In this document: positions 1-12,319 of the stretch, piece after piece | Layout: every line of letters begins with the position of its first letter | How positions within the stretch are numbered: the first letter of the stretch is position 1 | Assembly (NCBI RefSeq): GCF_001577835.2 | Contig: NC_029532.1 | Span: 434,001-498,000 of the forward strand | DNA from: Coturnix japonica | Taxonomy: Eukaryota; Chordata; Aves; Galliformes; Phasianidae | Direction: 5' to 3' | Length of the DNA: 64,000 nucleotides | Made by a program: the position numbers and the translations under genes | Notes under the pieces: generated by a model | Database searches by the model: none | What the model saw: only the letters and a program-made list of their open reading frames with translations | Told to the model about the DNA's origin: nothing

Positions 1-369
1 CCTGCTGCACAGGATTGTACAACTGTATCCCTGTGGGGTTTGTGTAAGCACAGACAGGAGACAGCAGAAGAAAACTGCTTCGCACACCATGCTGCTGCGG
101 GGGGCTCTGGCAAATGTCGTTATACATATGGCAGACAAAGTTCAGCTTGTCCATAGTGAAATGTAGACAGCTCATTGTAAAGGACTATAACAATGACACA
201 GGAAATGGAAGCCAAGACAAAAACAAGTAAGAAAAGGGTGAAGCAGACTCAAGAACTTTGTTCCTGAAAGTAGTTTCACAACTGAGTACTCGATAGCAAC
301 ATCTGAACAGGAACATCTCTGTTTGGTTGTGGACAGGCTCCCATTTGGGCAGGGCAAACACCTTGTTAC

Positions 370-491
370 CTTGTTTCCTCCCTATTTCCCTGGCATTTCT
401 GTGAGGCTGTTCTCGGTCCGTTGGTAAACTCCAGAAAAGCCCTGGACTCTCTTTTGCAGCCTCAGCCATGACTGTCACCAGAGAGTAACTG
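370..491 (-). other. Candidate internal exon, gene unknown
   Basis: On the minus strand a polypyrimidine-rich acceptor (ending ctcttttgcag) is followed by 122 bp open in one frame, then a good donor (AAACAAG|GTAACAAG). The frame reads SYSLVTVMAEAAKESPG and onward and ends in GRKQ. I do not recognise the protein. It lies downstream, in the direction of transcription, of the stop at 4,372, so it belongs to another transcript, an alternative form, or is chance. No neighbouring exon in the window links to it convincingly. Confidence 0.25.
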
Positions 492-3400
492 CTGCAAAAG
501 AGATTTCCTGCAGCCAAGTTCCACAGCATGTGCCAAAATGCCTAAATTCCTGATTAGATACTGACCGTGGAACAAAGTTTGGAGCTCTTGGAGAACTCAG
601 AGTTCGCTCTTACTGTTTTTTATAAAGACTGAACAGAGGCCAGGGCTGTAAACCTAAATCCGTGCTCCTTCTGCCCCCTCCTGCTCCCTTTGGCAATGGA
701 GTTCTGTTTCCAGCTGTAAGTCGCTGTCAGCCAAGGGATGGAAAAGCATCATCCAGCTTCCTCCCCCCTTCTCACAAGCAGCACCTGTACCAGCAGCTCC
801 TCTGTGCTACCTGAACTTGCCTCCTGCAGCCCTGGAACAACAGCCATCCTTCCCATCCCACTGTACTACACTGTGCTCTTAGCACTATTTCCTTTGGGGA
901 GGCTCTTCCAAGCCACCCAGACCCCCTTCCTTCTATGCCTACTGAGTTCCAACAAACACTGCGCAGCTTCCCTTAACTGAAGTCACAAAAATAGTAAGTT
1001 ACAAAATGGACCTGAATTCTCATCCTAATTTTTTATTTTGATGATTGCATTCTCTTTGTTTTCAGCCTAGGCAAAGCTACACATAATCCTGATGCACTAT
1101 CACAGGGCGACCACACATCAGTAAAGCACATGCACTTCTAGAGCATCCCCAGTGCCTTCAGTGTTACGAGGTCTTGCCTCAATTCTTCTTCCTATACCTA
1201 TTACAGAGATATTAAGGAGACATTGGCAGTCTTGGCCAGGAACAACCAACAGGCTCCAGCACCACAAATAACCTCACACATCCTGCAGGAGTCAAGGACA
1301 GATTTCTTCTTGTACATAAAGGCTACAGACTTTGCCCTGACCCTGAGCTCCTCAAACCTCGCCCCACTGTTCCTATTTCATTCATTTCCAGTGGTGACAG
1401 AAAAGCTGGGAGCCAGAAAACAGACCAAATTAGAGCAATTGCCAAAATGTTCATTTATGTGTGAGTATTTCTTCAAGCAGAAGGCAGGGAGATAACGCTC
1501 CACGTCAGGGCTCCCATTAACTTCTACCTTCAGTGATAAATGGTTCAATTCCACAAACAGAACCTGAGTTTTATGTGCTGAATGGGAACTGCTGGGAAGA
1601 TTCAGGGGGTGATTCCAAAGACAGAGGTGAGCATTCGATCCTGCTGCTTACCCCTCTACCAACAAAGTTATGTCAAGTTTCCAAGTGACAAAATCAACAT
1701 AGAACATCTCCTCTAACCTGGCTTCTTCAGCTTCAAATGTGAAATAAAAAAGCCCTATATATAAAAGCACACCATCTGTGCAACACAGCACATAGGAAAC
1801 CAAACTTACACAGATGGGAAATATCACACGCTCCCTTATGTCTCTATCAACACACCAGCTTTGCAAATCTGCCCTAAATAAAAACAAAATTGACAACACA
1901 TTATGTCTGAGGCCAACAGGGCTGCGTACGCCTCGCATGTACTTGGCAGAGCTGGGATTGTTCTCTCCACTTTTAACAAACAACTCACTTATAAATGAAA
2001 AAACTTGCTAATGTTCAAGTGTTCTTCTGTGTTCTAATGTCAGGGGGACTGTATTCAACTCATTTGCCATCAAATCCATAGAGACAAAGTAGTTGGTTGT
2101 TTAAAGCCCCACGGGACTTGACACAGCCTTCTTTTGAACCACAGCAGGGACAAATACAGATCTGGAACACTCTCTTGTTCTTTTAACTCCCTACCGATAT
2201 GTGAAAGTATCATTTTAAACACATTTATTTCCACCAGTTACATTAGGTGAAGAATATAGCTGAGCACATATGGAAATGCTTACGAAGCGGCTCCATTTTC
2301 TGTCCAAGAAGTCTGTCGGCAAACACAATAACCTCAGTCACACTCATGGCAACTCAACATACTTCACAAAAACAACCAACACAAAAAAAACTTTGTTTCC
2401 TTGAAGACCACACTTCCTTTATTGAGCAGGAGGAGTATCTGAGAGGAGAGGGATGAGCTGGAACAGACAGGTACAGATAGAGCCAAATATGATTAAAAGA
2501 AACAAGGAATCAAAGTCAAGCTCTGCCAACTCAGATTGCATCTCCATCCCTTCAGGATGACATCTTGCACAGTGCTTTGCAGCCCACAGTTTAAGTAGAG
2601 CGCTGGGCAGTTACATTGCCCAACACATCCCGAGAGTTTGCAACAAATTATGGCTTAAGATTTCCCTGTGCCAGGTCTTGATTTGAACTGAACTTTGTAG
2701 ATCAGACTCCAAGAACGTGTCCAACATTTTCATGCAGACTCTCAGCACTGAGTCTTGCTTTCAAAAGCTACTGCACTTCAGGCGTCATGCAAACTATTTC
2801 TTTTTGCATCTTTGGAGCTTCCATCTGATGTACAGACTTTTTGTTATGGAATGAGAGGACTAAACAGCACGGGTGTCCTAAAGAATCCTGCAGGACTCTC
2901 ATTGTAAACTCCCTACACTCTATCAACCACCACTGCTACATGTTTTCTCCTCTTTTTCATCAGTCAACTAAATACTGCTCTTTCTCACTCCATGAAAAAC
3001 TGGTTTCTTTAGAAGTGGTGGCAAAGGGCCCTGTCTGAAACTGACCATCTGAAGATACCATACATACTGGCACACCCTAATCCAGGTATTCAATTAGCTT
3101 TTCCAATCCTTTGATTTGTCAAACTCCTTTTACAAAAGACGTGTTGATTCCTTCATGTTGATAAAAGGTTTATCATAAGCCCAATAATTCTGATCTATAT
3201 TATTGTTTGGATGAAACTGCCCACTAATAAGCTGCATTTCTCAGCATGCAGTTCCAGTCTCCCTGAAGTCTTTTCCAAGCCGGCATCATACCAGCCCTAT
3301 CTTTTGTTTGCTGAGGATGATTTCAGTGAAAGCGTTAATAACTCAGCAATTTCCCCTTGAATCTCCCCTGTGCTGTAACAACATCTGCTCCCCACAGCTC

Positions 3401-4371
3401 AGCATTTTTCACCACTTTCTTAAATCTTGCTGCGGTAGCTCAGTTGGAGCCTCGTTCTGCTGCAGAAACCACGAGGAACACAGATGCCACAGAACTAATT
3501 TCTCTTTCAATTCCACCTTCTCCAAGTAACTCGTTCACACACCAGTATTTAAAGGTCTAGGCAAACTTTCAGACAACCATCTTATTTCCAACACATTTGG
3601 AAAAAAACTGCTACTTTTTATACTAACTGAAAGCTGTTCCTCTAAGTTTTTGGCCTTTCAAAGTGTTTGTTCTTTTCTATCATTCTCACTTGGTCATGAC
3701 TTCAGCTTTTGGAAGGATGCCTCAAACTAAAGCCTTTCTTCCCTGCTGTTTCACATCATGGTTTTTCTCCCTCTCTCAGCTTTTGGTAGGGCTGGGGCAT
3801 TTGCTCTGCAGTAGAATGCTTTTAAATAATCTTCACACCACCTACAAACATTTCATCCTTTCCTCCGCTCCTTTCAGTCTCTTTTTAACAAGCTTCCTTA
3901 TTCTTGGCTTGGATTTCTTCCGCAAGGATGTACAAGTATGTCTGTGTTCACGCTTACGGGGGGTCACCAGTAGTAAAACTTTGCACCAAGTTCTGCACAA
4001 ACCTCAGAAGAAAGTTGAAAGTGGATACAGGGTTTCAGAATCTAATGCCTTGCAATAAGGAAACAAAAAAAAGCAAGATCCCAGGCAAGGGAGGCTCACC
4101 ATCCTCTGTGGCCTTTGCTATACAAAACTAGGCCTAAGACAGGGATTTTGTCACGTCCATGAGGTGTAGCTGCATGTAAAGGACATGAACTACCACTGAA
4201 CCTCAGCGCAGCCTTCTCTTATTAACAACTCCAGCTTTACGTTTTGTTTACATTTTTCATTTACAAAAGTAAAAAAAAGATGACCAGTCTAATAGCAAAA
4301 ACAACCACTTAAAATGAAAAAACACTCAGGGAACCGTGAGAACAGGTTTAAGGGGGAGGGGAACGTTTACA
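492..4371. other. AT-rich stretch without an identifiable gene
   Basis: About 3.9 kb with only short ORFs on both strands. Weak splice-bounded ORFs occur on the minus strand near 1,660-1,740 (donor GTAAGC) and 3,410-3,462 (acceptor after ggtttctgcag, reading QNEAPTELPQQDLRKW then stop), but none resembles a known family. The part next to 4,372 probably contains the 3' UTR of the minus-strand gene. I found no canonical AATAAA on that strand that I would defend. Confidence 0.4.
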
Positions 4372-7300
4372 TCATCTTCTCGAGTTGAAGGAATTTTCAA
4401 CGCTAGGGACAATACGGCCCAAGGGAAATGGTAATGGGAGAGAAATAAATTCTTTCACCTCTGGGTTGAAATCCAAGTCAGGCTGGTAGTAGCCAAAAAC
4501 CATTAGCTTAACATCTGCTAGCTGTTTGGTAACCCATCTGAAATGAGTTATATTCCTCAGTGTCCACATCACAGTCCCACTAATTGGCACCATGTTGGCA
4601 ATCTAAACAGAGAGGTTAAAGACTGAACATGCAGCAAGCATGAGCTACAAGATTAGTCAAATTCAGATTCGAGTACATATGTGAGAAATGACACGTTTGG
4701 TGTATGCAGCTCCATCCAATGGTCCCACCATCCTGCTCTGCCCTCCGAACAAAACAGTAAATCCAAGCAAGCCAACAAGCTGTCAGCATTCCTGTGTCAA
4801 GCGTTCAGTTTCGGAGCTACTAAGACACGTTATTAAGTTAACTACTACTCCAAGCAACTGCTAAATTTTAAGCAAAATATGGTACAGCAAAAATTTAATT
4901 ACAACCTGAAGTGTTTGAATAATAGGTACCAATATCTATTTAAAAAATATTTTTCTTAACATCAGTTTTAACTAAAAAATGTAACAACCTTTCTCAAAAA
5001 AGCAGCAACAATGTAGTTTCATAAATCCCAAGTAGCAAGACTCATTTCTCTTTGTCTTCCCAACAAAGAAATGGAGCAAAGGCACAAAGCTGACCTTAGG
5101 ACAAGATCCAGTAGCCTTAAGAAAATCACCCTTTGCTGTGCCCCACAGTAACACATTTGTGTCTGAGGAAAAAAAATCAGGGATAATTGTAATAAAAAAC
5201 AATTTAAAAATGAATTTTTCATATCTGAATATGGCACAGTCTAAAAACAGCCTGAACTATGAAGGAAGGAAACTCGTGTTACACTTTGGAAACCATCCCC
5301 GATGTTTATGCAGCGCTTCAGTTTAAAGAACCGCTTATGATGAGAACATGATGAAAGCTGCTGAGCATGAAAGGAGATATAAGCAAAGCCAAAAGATGCA
5401 TCTCTGCCAGAACTCTACCAGAGCACAGAATTACTGAGTAAATTCATCAGAGAGGGACCTCTGGAGGTTTCCAGGCCAATCCTCCGCTCAAAGAAGGCCA
5501 ACTTCAAAGATGGATGAGGTTACCCAAGGATATTCTAGATGAAAGCACAACACAGTAAAATGCCATGCAAAATCCACATATAAAGAAATTGTTCCTGCTA
5601 GCTGAATACCCCTTTCATTTACTACTGCTCTGGAAAGATTCAAGTTCTAAGTTGTTTAGAGAGCAGTAATAATGGCTTGCTGCTGTTAAGAACAGTGGTC
5701 AACTTCTATAACTTTTAGATGTAGAAAAGGACCATGCCACATTTTTCAGATGCCAGAGAAATTGCTTCCCATTGTAGTCATTACTTCTAGCTTCTTTTCA
5801 TGTCACATCGCAGCAAATAATTATACAGACACTGAGGTGGGATTTGCTGTGCTGACATATGAAAGAGAATTAAGGGAGATGGTGAAGACTGCCAGGAACC
5901 TCGCCAAGCTGGGAGGAACGAGGCCAGCACCAAAGAGACAGAAGTTGCAACTGTTCTGCCTTTGGCTGCACTCAACCCACTGAGCTGCCAGGATGGACTC
6001 AAGTGAATCTTCAGAAGTAATTCATGATGCTGCATGATGTTAATTGCACAACAAGGTCCAAGCAAATGATATAGTGAAAAGCTTTATCGAACAGCTCCAG
6101 CATTCACTTCTGAACTCACATGCAGGTACTACGTGAGCTTTGTACTCAAATGAATGTTTCCTCATGAAACTCACTATATAAATAATAACAAACTCGTGAG
6201 TTTCCTGAGAGTAATTCTCCCCCACCTGAAAAACAGGAGGGGTCCAAGAAAGAAATTCTCTGCATGGAGGGTGTCAGGAAGGAAGGAAGTGTGAATTACA
6301 TAAACCTCTGGGTAAGTTCCCCTTTATAAAAAGGAAGGAAATTGGAGTTAGCTGAAGAGAGCATGTTTAGCATCGCTGCACAAGCTGGGAAAAAACTAGG
6401 AAATCCTGGGTACAGATAATGCTGCCTCCTCCTGTCACTGCTGGGCTTTCCATGGGGAGAGGTGAAAGGTTCGACTCTCACTCTTTCATTTGCAGCAACA
6501 CTTTGAAGTTACCTACACATCACAGCCACCGTTGATGGTCACCTCTCCCGTAAGTCCTCTTATGCTCTGTTGTAATAGATGTAATAGCGCTATCAAAAAA
6601 CATGTGTTTTCACTTTTTTTTTTTAATAAAAAAGACCAACTTATAACAGAGCGGAGACAAAGGCTCTGTTGATACAACATGTGGATTAAATCTGAAAGGA
6701 GAAAGAAAGCTGTTCTGTTGAGCTGACAATCCTGCACAGAGGGCTTATATCTAAATTGGTGCAATAAATCAATAGGAAAGATTTATTTGGCTGAAACAAC
6801 CATTTACTTAGGCATGGAGCAAGAGTGTTTTTAAATCACTGCGGACACTGAACACAAAACAGCTTCTTTGGTTTTGTTCTTTTTTTGCCTTTTTTTAAAA
6901 AGTATATCCCCAAAGTTTTGCATTTGCTTTGCTTAAGAATATTGACGTTTTGGCACTCAGCTCTGACCAGTCAAACACCACTGGGCTCAGAAAAGAAATA
7001 AATCGGTTGCTCCATTTACATGACTACATTAAACAGAGGAGTGGCCTAAACTTATGCTTTCTCCCCATTATGTTCTTCTCCTGTGTTTTATCAAGTGAAT
7101 GTTCTACTTCTTTTCTTAAATTCTATACAATTCTCACTCATATACAAGCAGGGAATGCGTCAGTTTTTGCTATCTAACAGTGTGTCAGACTGCAAAGTCT
7201 CCTGCAGCACCTACTGAGCCCTACACAATAACTTGCTGTATTAGAACCTCACTCCTTAGATGGGCACTAATGAGAAGGAGGTGCTCAGGAAGCTGCAGCC

Positions 7301-10300
7301 ACCATCCTCAGAACGCTGCCAGAAACACACGTTTGGTCTCTGGATCCCCAAAGACAAGCTGCTGCTGAGGCACACTGAAAACAAGGAGGATTTGGCAGAG
7401 TATTTTAAGTATGACACTGGTTGTAAGCGTAGATGGGACCATGAACAGCAGCCACCTCTTTAACTGAAATCAGATGGTACCTGGACCTGACTGCAGAGCA
7501 TGAGCAGAGATGACGCTATAGCACCTACTAATGATTTGGTGCCTCATGCCACAAAGATGGCATTGACTAACCCATGCAAACATCACAAGCACGCAAGCAC
7601 CACCTGCAAGTGCTTACACAGAACCCAGCTGGTAGCACTGTTGCTAAAACAGAAGAGGGAATTTACCGGCTACGTAAAGCAATATATTAAAGCTGCTGAG
7701 GTTTCTGTACTGCAGGCATCATTCCTGCATAGGAAACGTGCACTTCAGACAGCCAAGCCTACCCAGAGCAGGTATGATTCAGAGCTAATTGCTCAGAAAA
7801 ATGTTTCAAGTTACACCAGTTTGTTATGCTTTTATAAAAGCAAAACAAGGTATGTTTTGGGCAAAGCAAAGATTGTGTTTATGTTTACAGACAATCTGAC
7901 TCCCACATATAAAGAGTGTTTCTCCCTGCACAAAAACAAAAAGCATCAAGAAAAGTCAAAATTAATGCAAATGATCTGCTCTGTAATCTTGCCTGAACAG
8001 AAGAAGCACCAAAGCAGTTTTAGCAACCTTCAGTTCAACTTTCCTGACTCCTGCTTTGTTCAACACCTTAATTATACTTTAAAAATCTACAACACTTGAA
8101 ATTTCAGGGCACATTTCTGTACACTGACTAATTCTCCCAAGGTAAAAATGATTATCCTCTCCATTACAGAAGGAAAGTGAAAGAAGACAAAAAGCAATTT
8201 GTCAAAGGCACAGAAAGAACTCATGTAATGGCTGAGATCAAAATCCAAGACAGTCTGGAGAGTTTCTTATTGCTTCTAAGGCATTTTTTCTTAAAGATAA
8301 CAGCAGAATACAGAAAAGTTCTCATAAGAACATCCATTAAGGATCAAGGCAGTTTATGGGGTATTATTTAAATAAATGAATCCACTGTTGGAAAACTACA
8401 GTGAATTATCTACTAGATTGCTGTTATCTCCTAAATACAGCTCTAGCTTTAAGTTAGCCCACAGCAGATCTTGCCTTTATCATAAGATAGGGAAATGTAC
8501 AGGATAATCCATCTTGGGCTCCACGCTCTGTACTCCGGAGCAGCACGTCACATCTCCAGCAGGACTCCTTTTCCCAGCAGAGGATGTGCTGAGCGCTGCC
8601 CAGCAGTATTGCCGTGTGTTATTCAAGAGTGCCCTCTAACGAAGCTCAGCCACGTTCCACAGCACGTACACAGGAGACCAGAAAAACCCCATGTGAGACT
8701 TTCCAGAAATTTCTCGTTAAACTCCAACCTTTGTTTTCCACTGAACAAAAGGGAAAACCAGATGATACACATTGACTGGTGACCGCGCCTGCACCGACGC
8801 TTTATGTTCCCTTCTATTGTGGAAGTCTTCGCTGGTAAATTTATCAGTGGGCAACAGGACAAAAGACAATAACGGATAAATTCAGAGTTCCCACTTTCTG
8901 AGAAAGGAATCTGAATGAGATGTGACACCGGGGCACTTAACCGAGTACAACTTAAAGATAAACTGAGTTCCACACAATCTATTTTATCTGTAAGGAACCG
9001 CTGGGTAGATTTTCATCACAGGGTACAGTTAAATTAACCTTTACAAAAACAACAATATCATGAAGTTCACAAATCAGAATTGAATTCTCATAAATCCACT
9101 CCCCAATACACTGCAGCTTCATAAAACATCGCTTTTCTGAAGGGATGTCTTCATTCTGAGAGCAGCCATGGAAACACAGGAAAGAAATGATTTCCTACAA
9201 GTTTGTATGAGTGGTACTGGGTTTACTGTCCAGTTCACTGCCAGACACCTACATAAGCACATGAGTTTAGAGAAACATTCTGCAAACAAATGAATAAAAT
9301 CAGACTCACCCAGAAGGATGGTGACACTGAGATCTCCAAGTGATGGCTGGGGGTTCCACTGTTCGTTGTCCTGCAAGGAACCAAACAGCCCATGGTTAGC
9401 ACACACAGCTTTCTGTACACTCGCTAATAGGACACCTAGGTTAGTGTTATCTTGGGAAGAAAGCAATTCAAGCACACATGAAACATTTTCTTAGAATCAC
9501 AGAATGACCAAGGTTGGAAAAGAACTCCAAGATCATCGCCCGGCCGTCCACCTACCAGGTGTATTTCCCCACTAAACCATGTCCTTCAGTACAACATCTA
9601 CACGTTTCCTGAACACCTCCATGGATGGTGACTCTACCACCACCCTGGGCGGCCCATTCCAGTGCCTGCCCACTCTTTTGGAGAATAAATGTATCCTAAC
9701 ATCCAACCTGATGTTCCCATGGCACAACCTGAGGACATTCCCTCTAGTTCTATCACTAGTATGGCTACTAAAGACCAGCCTGACACAGTGCGGTGTGTAT
9801 TCACAGCTTTACTCTGTAAAACAAGCTGGCATTCCCCATCTCCAAAAAAACAGACCAATTTCTCTTTAGTTTGTACCAGTGGGAGACTTCAGTCCCCCAG
9901 GAATACTTCCCAAAAACTTACAGGCAACTGTTTAACCTAAGAAAACCCATGTGAAGCAGCGTAATGCAGCAAGCACTTCCCAAGCAGAGCAAAGGTCCTC
10001 CTCCCACATCTTCACGCATTCCTCACAGCGCTGTTATGTTCCAGGCAACTCTTTTTCTGACATAACAGCTTATTCCTCGAGGAGGTTCAGGCAGAGTTTG
10101 ACATTAAAAAGATCAGCAGTGGGCAGACGGTGTCCTGCATGTTTTGGAAAAGGGATCTTTCTTTCACTAACACAAAACCCAAACAAGGCTCTGCATAAAA
10201 ATCAGGAGTGGCCACAGAATCCCTTTGGAACCACAAAACGGAAAGTTTCAGTGCAGAATGAGAACTGTAAGCACAAGAAATAACACAAACTGAAAGTTAC

Positions 10301-12319
10301 AGTACTTTGCAACCTGAGCTGGAACTGGGTTGTTCTAAAGAACATCAGAGATGGCTTTTTCTTTTCTTTTCTTTTCTTTTCTTTTCTTTTCTTTTCTTTT
10401 CTTTTCTTTTCTTTTCTTTTCTTTTCTTTTCTTTTCTTTTCTTTTCTTTCTTACATAGAAATTTGTTCGATGGCAGCAATTGCTGTAACTCTCCAACAGG
10501 TCAACTGCAGCTTAGAGCCAGCACCAAGGACTGTACCCAAAGTGTCATCTCAAGCGAGTGGCAAAGAGAGGGTTTTAATTACGTTTGATCTTATCTGCAG
10601 ACCACAAAGCATTCTTTGCCCTAATTCACCTCGCAAGGAATTCACACAGCTGGGAAAGAGCACAGTGCTCCGGATCCCAAGCAGTTGGACAACACTCTCG
10701 ACTTGCAGCCCAAGTCAATGCCATTTGGTGATGTTGCAACACTAAACCTGCATGTCTGTTCACAGAGGAAACAAGAGTTTCAAGCCCTGGGAAAGGAGCT
10801 TCCCAGCCTTCTCTTCTGATACAAATCTAAGTGCAGTTTCTCTGCAGCCTTCCCTTATCCCAGGCATTCACACTCTCCTCTTTCATTGTTTCTCACAAGA
10901 ATTGTTCAGGCTTTTATCACTGACTTCCACCACAGTTCTTCCCACACTGTATTAATTTACTAGACATTAATTCAATTAAAAGATGAAAATGGGAAATGGA
11001 AAGATGTTCAGCATTTAGCATAACTCATTTCTGGTCATATAATTCCACTCCTCTCAGTTCCTTCATGGCCATCCCTTGCTCCAACGCACCCCATCACAAC
11101 ACGGAGCTGCTTGAGTGGGCCACAGTTATTTGCCTGCACAGCTGACCCAGCTGGCTCTGCACTGTGCTCCCAGCTGTAACCTAACAGAGCCAAGAGCTCA
11201 CAGCACTGAGCGGACACACAGAGAACGCCCACTCCTCCCTTCCCTTCCATCTGCCTTTAGCTTTGCCAGCTCACTCCACTTTGTGTCTGAACCAACTGAG
11301 CTGCTGTGGTTTAGTCCTCCCAAACCTCCGTGAGCAGCGACGTCTGATTGCTCTGATGCAGCTTCACAAGAGCAGCTTCTTCAGCCCCAACAAAGCTGAG
11401 ACACGTTTGCTGTCACTGCTGTCAGTGAGCACCGACAGGGCTCTGTGCACGTGAGCATCGTGATTACTCGTCATAGGCAGCAATCCTGCCTAAAAGATCC
11501 CGAATCAAAGTCTGCTGGCAGGTAACTGACACTGCAGGGTACGTGTTCTGCTGGTTCTGCTCCCCGTGCTGAAATTTCTGATTATTCCTGTTCAATTGTT
11601 TGCAATAAACAGTGAGAAAAAAAAAAACCACGGAATCCAAAGTTACGGCAATTAGTGACATGGTGCCAAAAAGCTGCCACGGCCGTGAGCATATCGCCAT
11701 AGGAAACCACAGAGCATCAAACACCCAGTGATGCCTGAGACTGCCAGATCCACGGGAGCACGGGAAGGTTTTCACTTTATTAAACAAAACTTCATCATTT
11801 CAGTGAGTCAATAGATCCCGCAGGGCAGCATCGCTCGGGGGGGGTCACCAGCTTGGGAGCTCTGAGCCCATCACTCACTGTATCCCCCTCACTGTACCCC
11901 AATGTACCTCACTGTACCTCATTGTATCCCACTGTACCTCACTGTACCTCAATATACCTCAATGTACCTCACTGTACCTCACTGTACCCCCACTGTGCAC
12001 TCAATGTACCCTAATGTACCCCAATGTCCCTCCCTGTCCCTCTCCTCCCCCCTCACCCATCGCTGCCCGCCGTCCCGTCCCGTCCCGCCCCCCCTGCGGC
12101 CTCCCCCCGGTGCCGCCCTGTCAGCCGCTCATTCCGGCCCACTCTCTATCAGTGCCGCACACTCCGTACCCCCGAGCTGTCCGTCCCCCCGCCCCGTCCC
12201 GCCCCCCGTTGCTCTCAGTTCGGTTCCGGTTCCTGCGGCCCATTCCCGTTCCCGGAGCGCCCCGCGTGGCCAACGGCGGCTGCACTCACCTGGCGCCCGC
12301 CCGGAAGTGCCATCGCCAT
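4372..12319 (-). CDS. Unrecognised minus-strand gene, four candidate coding exons
   Basis: A minus-strand gene is suggested by four GT-AG bounded segments whose phases fit. Exon 1 is 12,319-12,290 (MAMALPGGRQ, then GTGAGT). Exon 2 is 9,370-9,310, 61 bp, including NEQWNPQPSLGDLSVTILL, then GTGAGT. Exon 3 is 5,162-5,095, 68 bp, TNVLLWGTAKGDFLKATG, with donor GTCAGC. The terminal exon is 4,602-4,372, 77 codons ending VENSFNSRR and a stop. Together they give 390 bp in one frame, about 129 aa. No transmembrane segment or family motif was recognised, and other exons may lie in the long introns. The gene starts head-to-head with NOXA1. In human, EXD3 occupies that position, but nothing here resembles the EXD3 exonuclease, so this may be another gene or a short EXD3-promoter transcript. 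The terminal exon is the strongest part and exon 3 the weakest. Confidence 0.35.
5424..5530 (-). repeat. CR1 LINE fragment (old)
   Basis: The plus strand reads the reverse complement of a CR1 3' region: gagggacctctggaggt, then a diverged form of the usual 'tccaacctcctgctcaaagcagggccaact' stretch. Clearly degenerate, so old. It lies about 260 bp 5' of candidate exon 3 of the unrecognised gene. Confidence 0.6.
6497..6550 (+). other. Candidate plus-strand exon, unknown
   Basis: A strong acceptor (ctctttcatttgcag) precedes 54 bp open in frame, reading QHFEVTYTSQPPLMVTSP, followed by a near-perfect donor (GTAAGTCC). No partner exon is certain, though a plus-strand ORF with an acceptor-like start lies at 7,260. 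It could be a non-coding RNA exon or chance. It is antisense to the intron between candidate exons 2 and 3 of the minus-strand gene. Confidence 0.2.
7260..7463 (+). other. Unexplained plus-strand ORF
   Basis: ORF beginning at an ATG directly after an acceptor-like cactccttag, reading GTNEKEVLRKLQPPSSERC and then KHTFGLWIPKDKLLLRHT. A donor-like GTAAGC occurs near 7,422. The composition looks protein-like, but I recognise no domain. It may be an exon, an old retrocopy, or chance. Confidence 0.2.
7500..8099 (+). other. 199-codon open frame of unknown nature
   Basis: The longest uninterrupted frame in the AT-rich left third, running from ATG to TGA. The predicted peptide is rich in Lys, Ser and His with no transmembrane segment, repeat or catalytic motif that I recognise. 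An open frame of this length in AT-rich DNA is somewhat unexpected by chance, but no splice sites or homology support it. It sits in the long intron between candidate exons 2 and 3 of the minus-strand gene. Confidence 0.15.
9493..9785 (-). repeat. CR1 LINE 3' fragment
   Basis: The plus strand begins tagaatcacagaatgacc, the reverse complement of the CR1 3' tail (ATTCTRTG repeats). It continues through recognisable CR1 blocks such as 'aacacctccatggatggtgac', 'ttccagtgcctgcccactc' and 'attccctctagttctatcac'. About 290 bp, 5'-truncated, 3' end at 9,493. Moderately diverged from the usual bird CR1 consensus. Confidence 0.9.
10355..10450 (+). repeat. (CTTTT)n microsatellite
   Basis: About 19 near-perfect copies of the pentamer CTTTT. 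The AAAAG strand would be read on the minus strand. It produces an artificial Phe/Leu/Ser open frame that should not be annotated as protein. It lies in the long first intron of the unrecognised minus-strand gene. Confidence 0.95.
10451..12289. other. Intron or intergenic DNA without an identified gene
   Basis: Apart from the tandem repeat described separately I see no supportable exon here. A minus-strand frame at 11,787-11,464 encodes a hydrophobic stretch (LFGTMSLIAVTLDSVVFFFL) but starts at a TTG and has no convincing acceptor, so I leave it unannotated. Confidence 0.4.
11876..12036 (+). repeat. Tandem repeat of a 10-bp unit (CACTGTACCT-like)
   Basis: About 15 imperfect copies of CACTGTACCT/CAATGTACCC. 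Variants differ mainly at positions 2-3 (CT/AA/TT) and in the last bases. It lies just inside intron 1 of the minus-strand gene, 250 bp from its first exon. Confidence 0.9.

Noticed and set aside
10307-10588. Open frame with repeated FLFFS residues
   Set aside because: It is simply a translation of the CTTTT microsatellite.
11464-11787. Hydrophobic minus-strand open frame (LFGTMSLIAVTLDSVVFFFL)
   Set aside because: It has no ATG near its start, no convincing acceptor and a poly-T run in the middle. I could not connect it to the other minus-strand exons.
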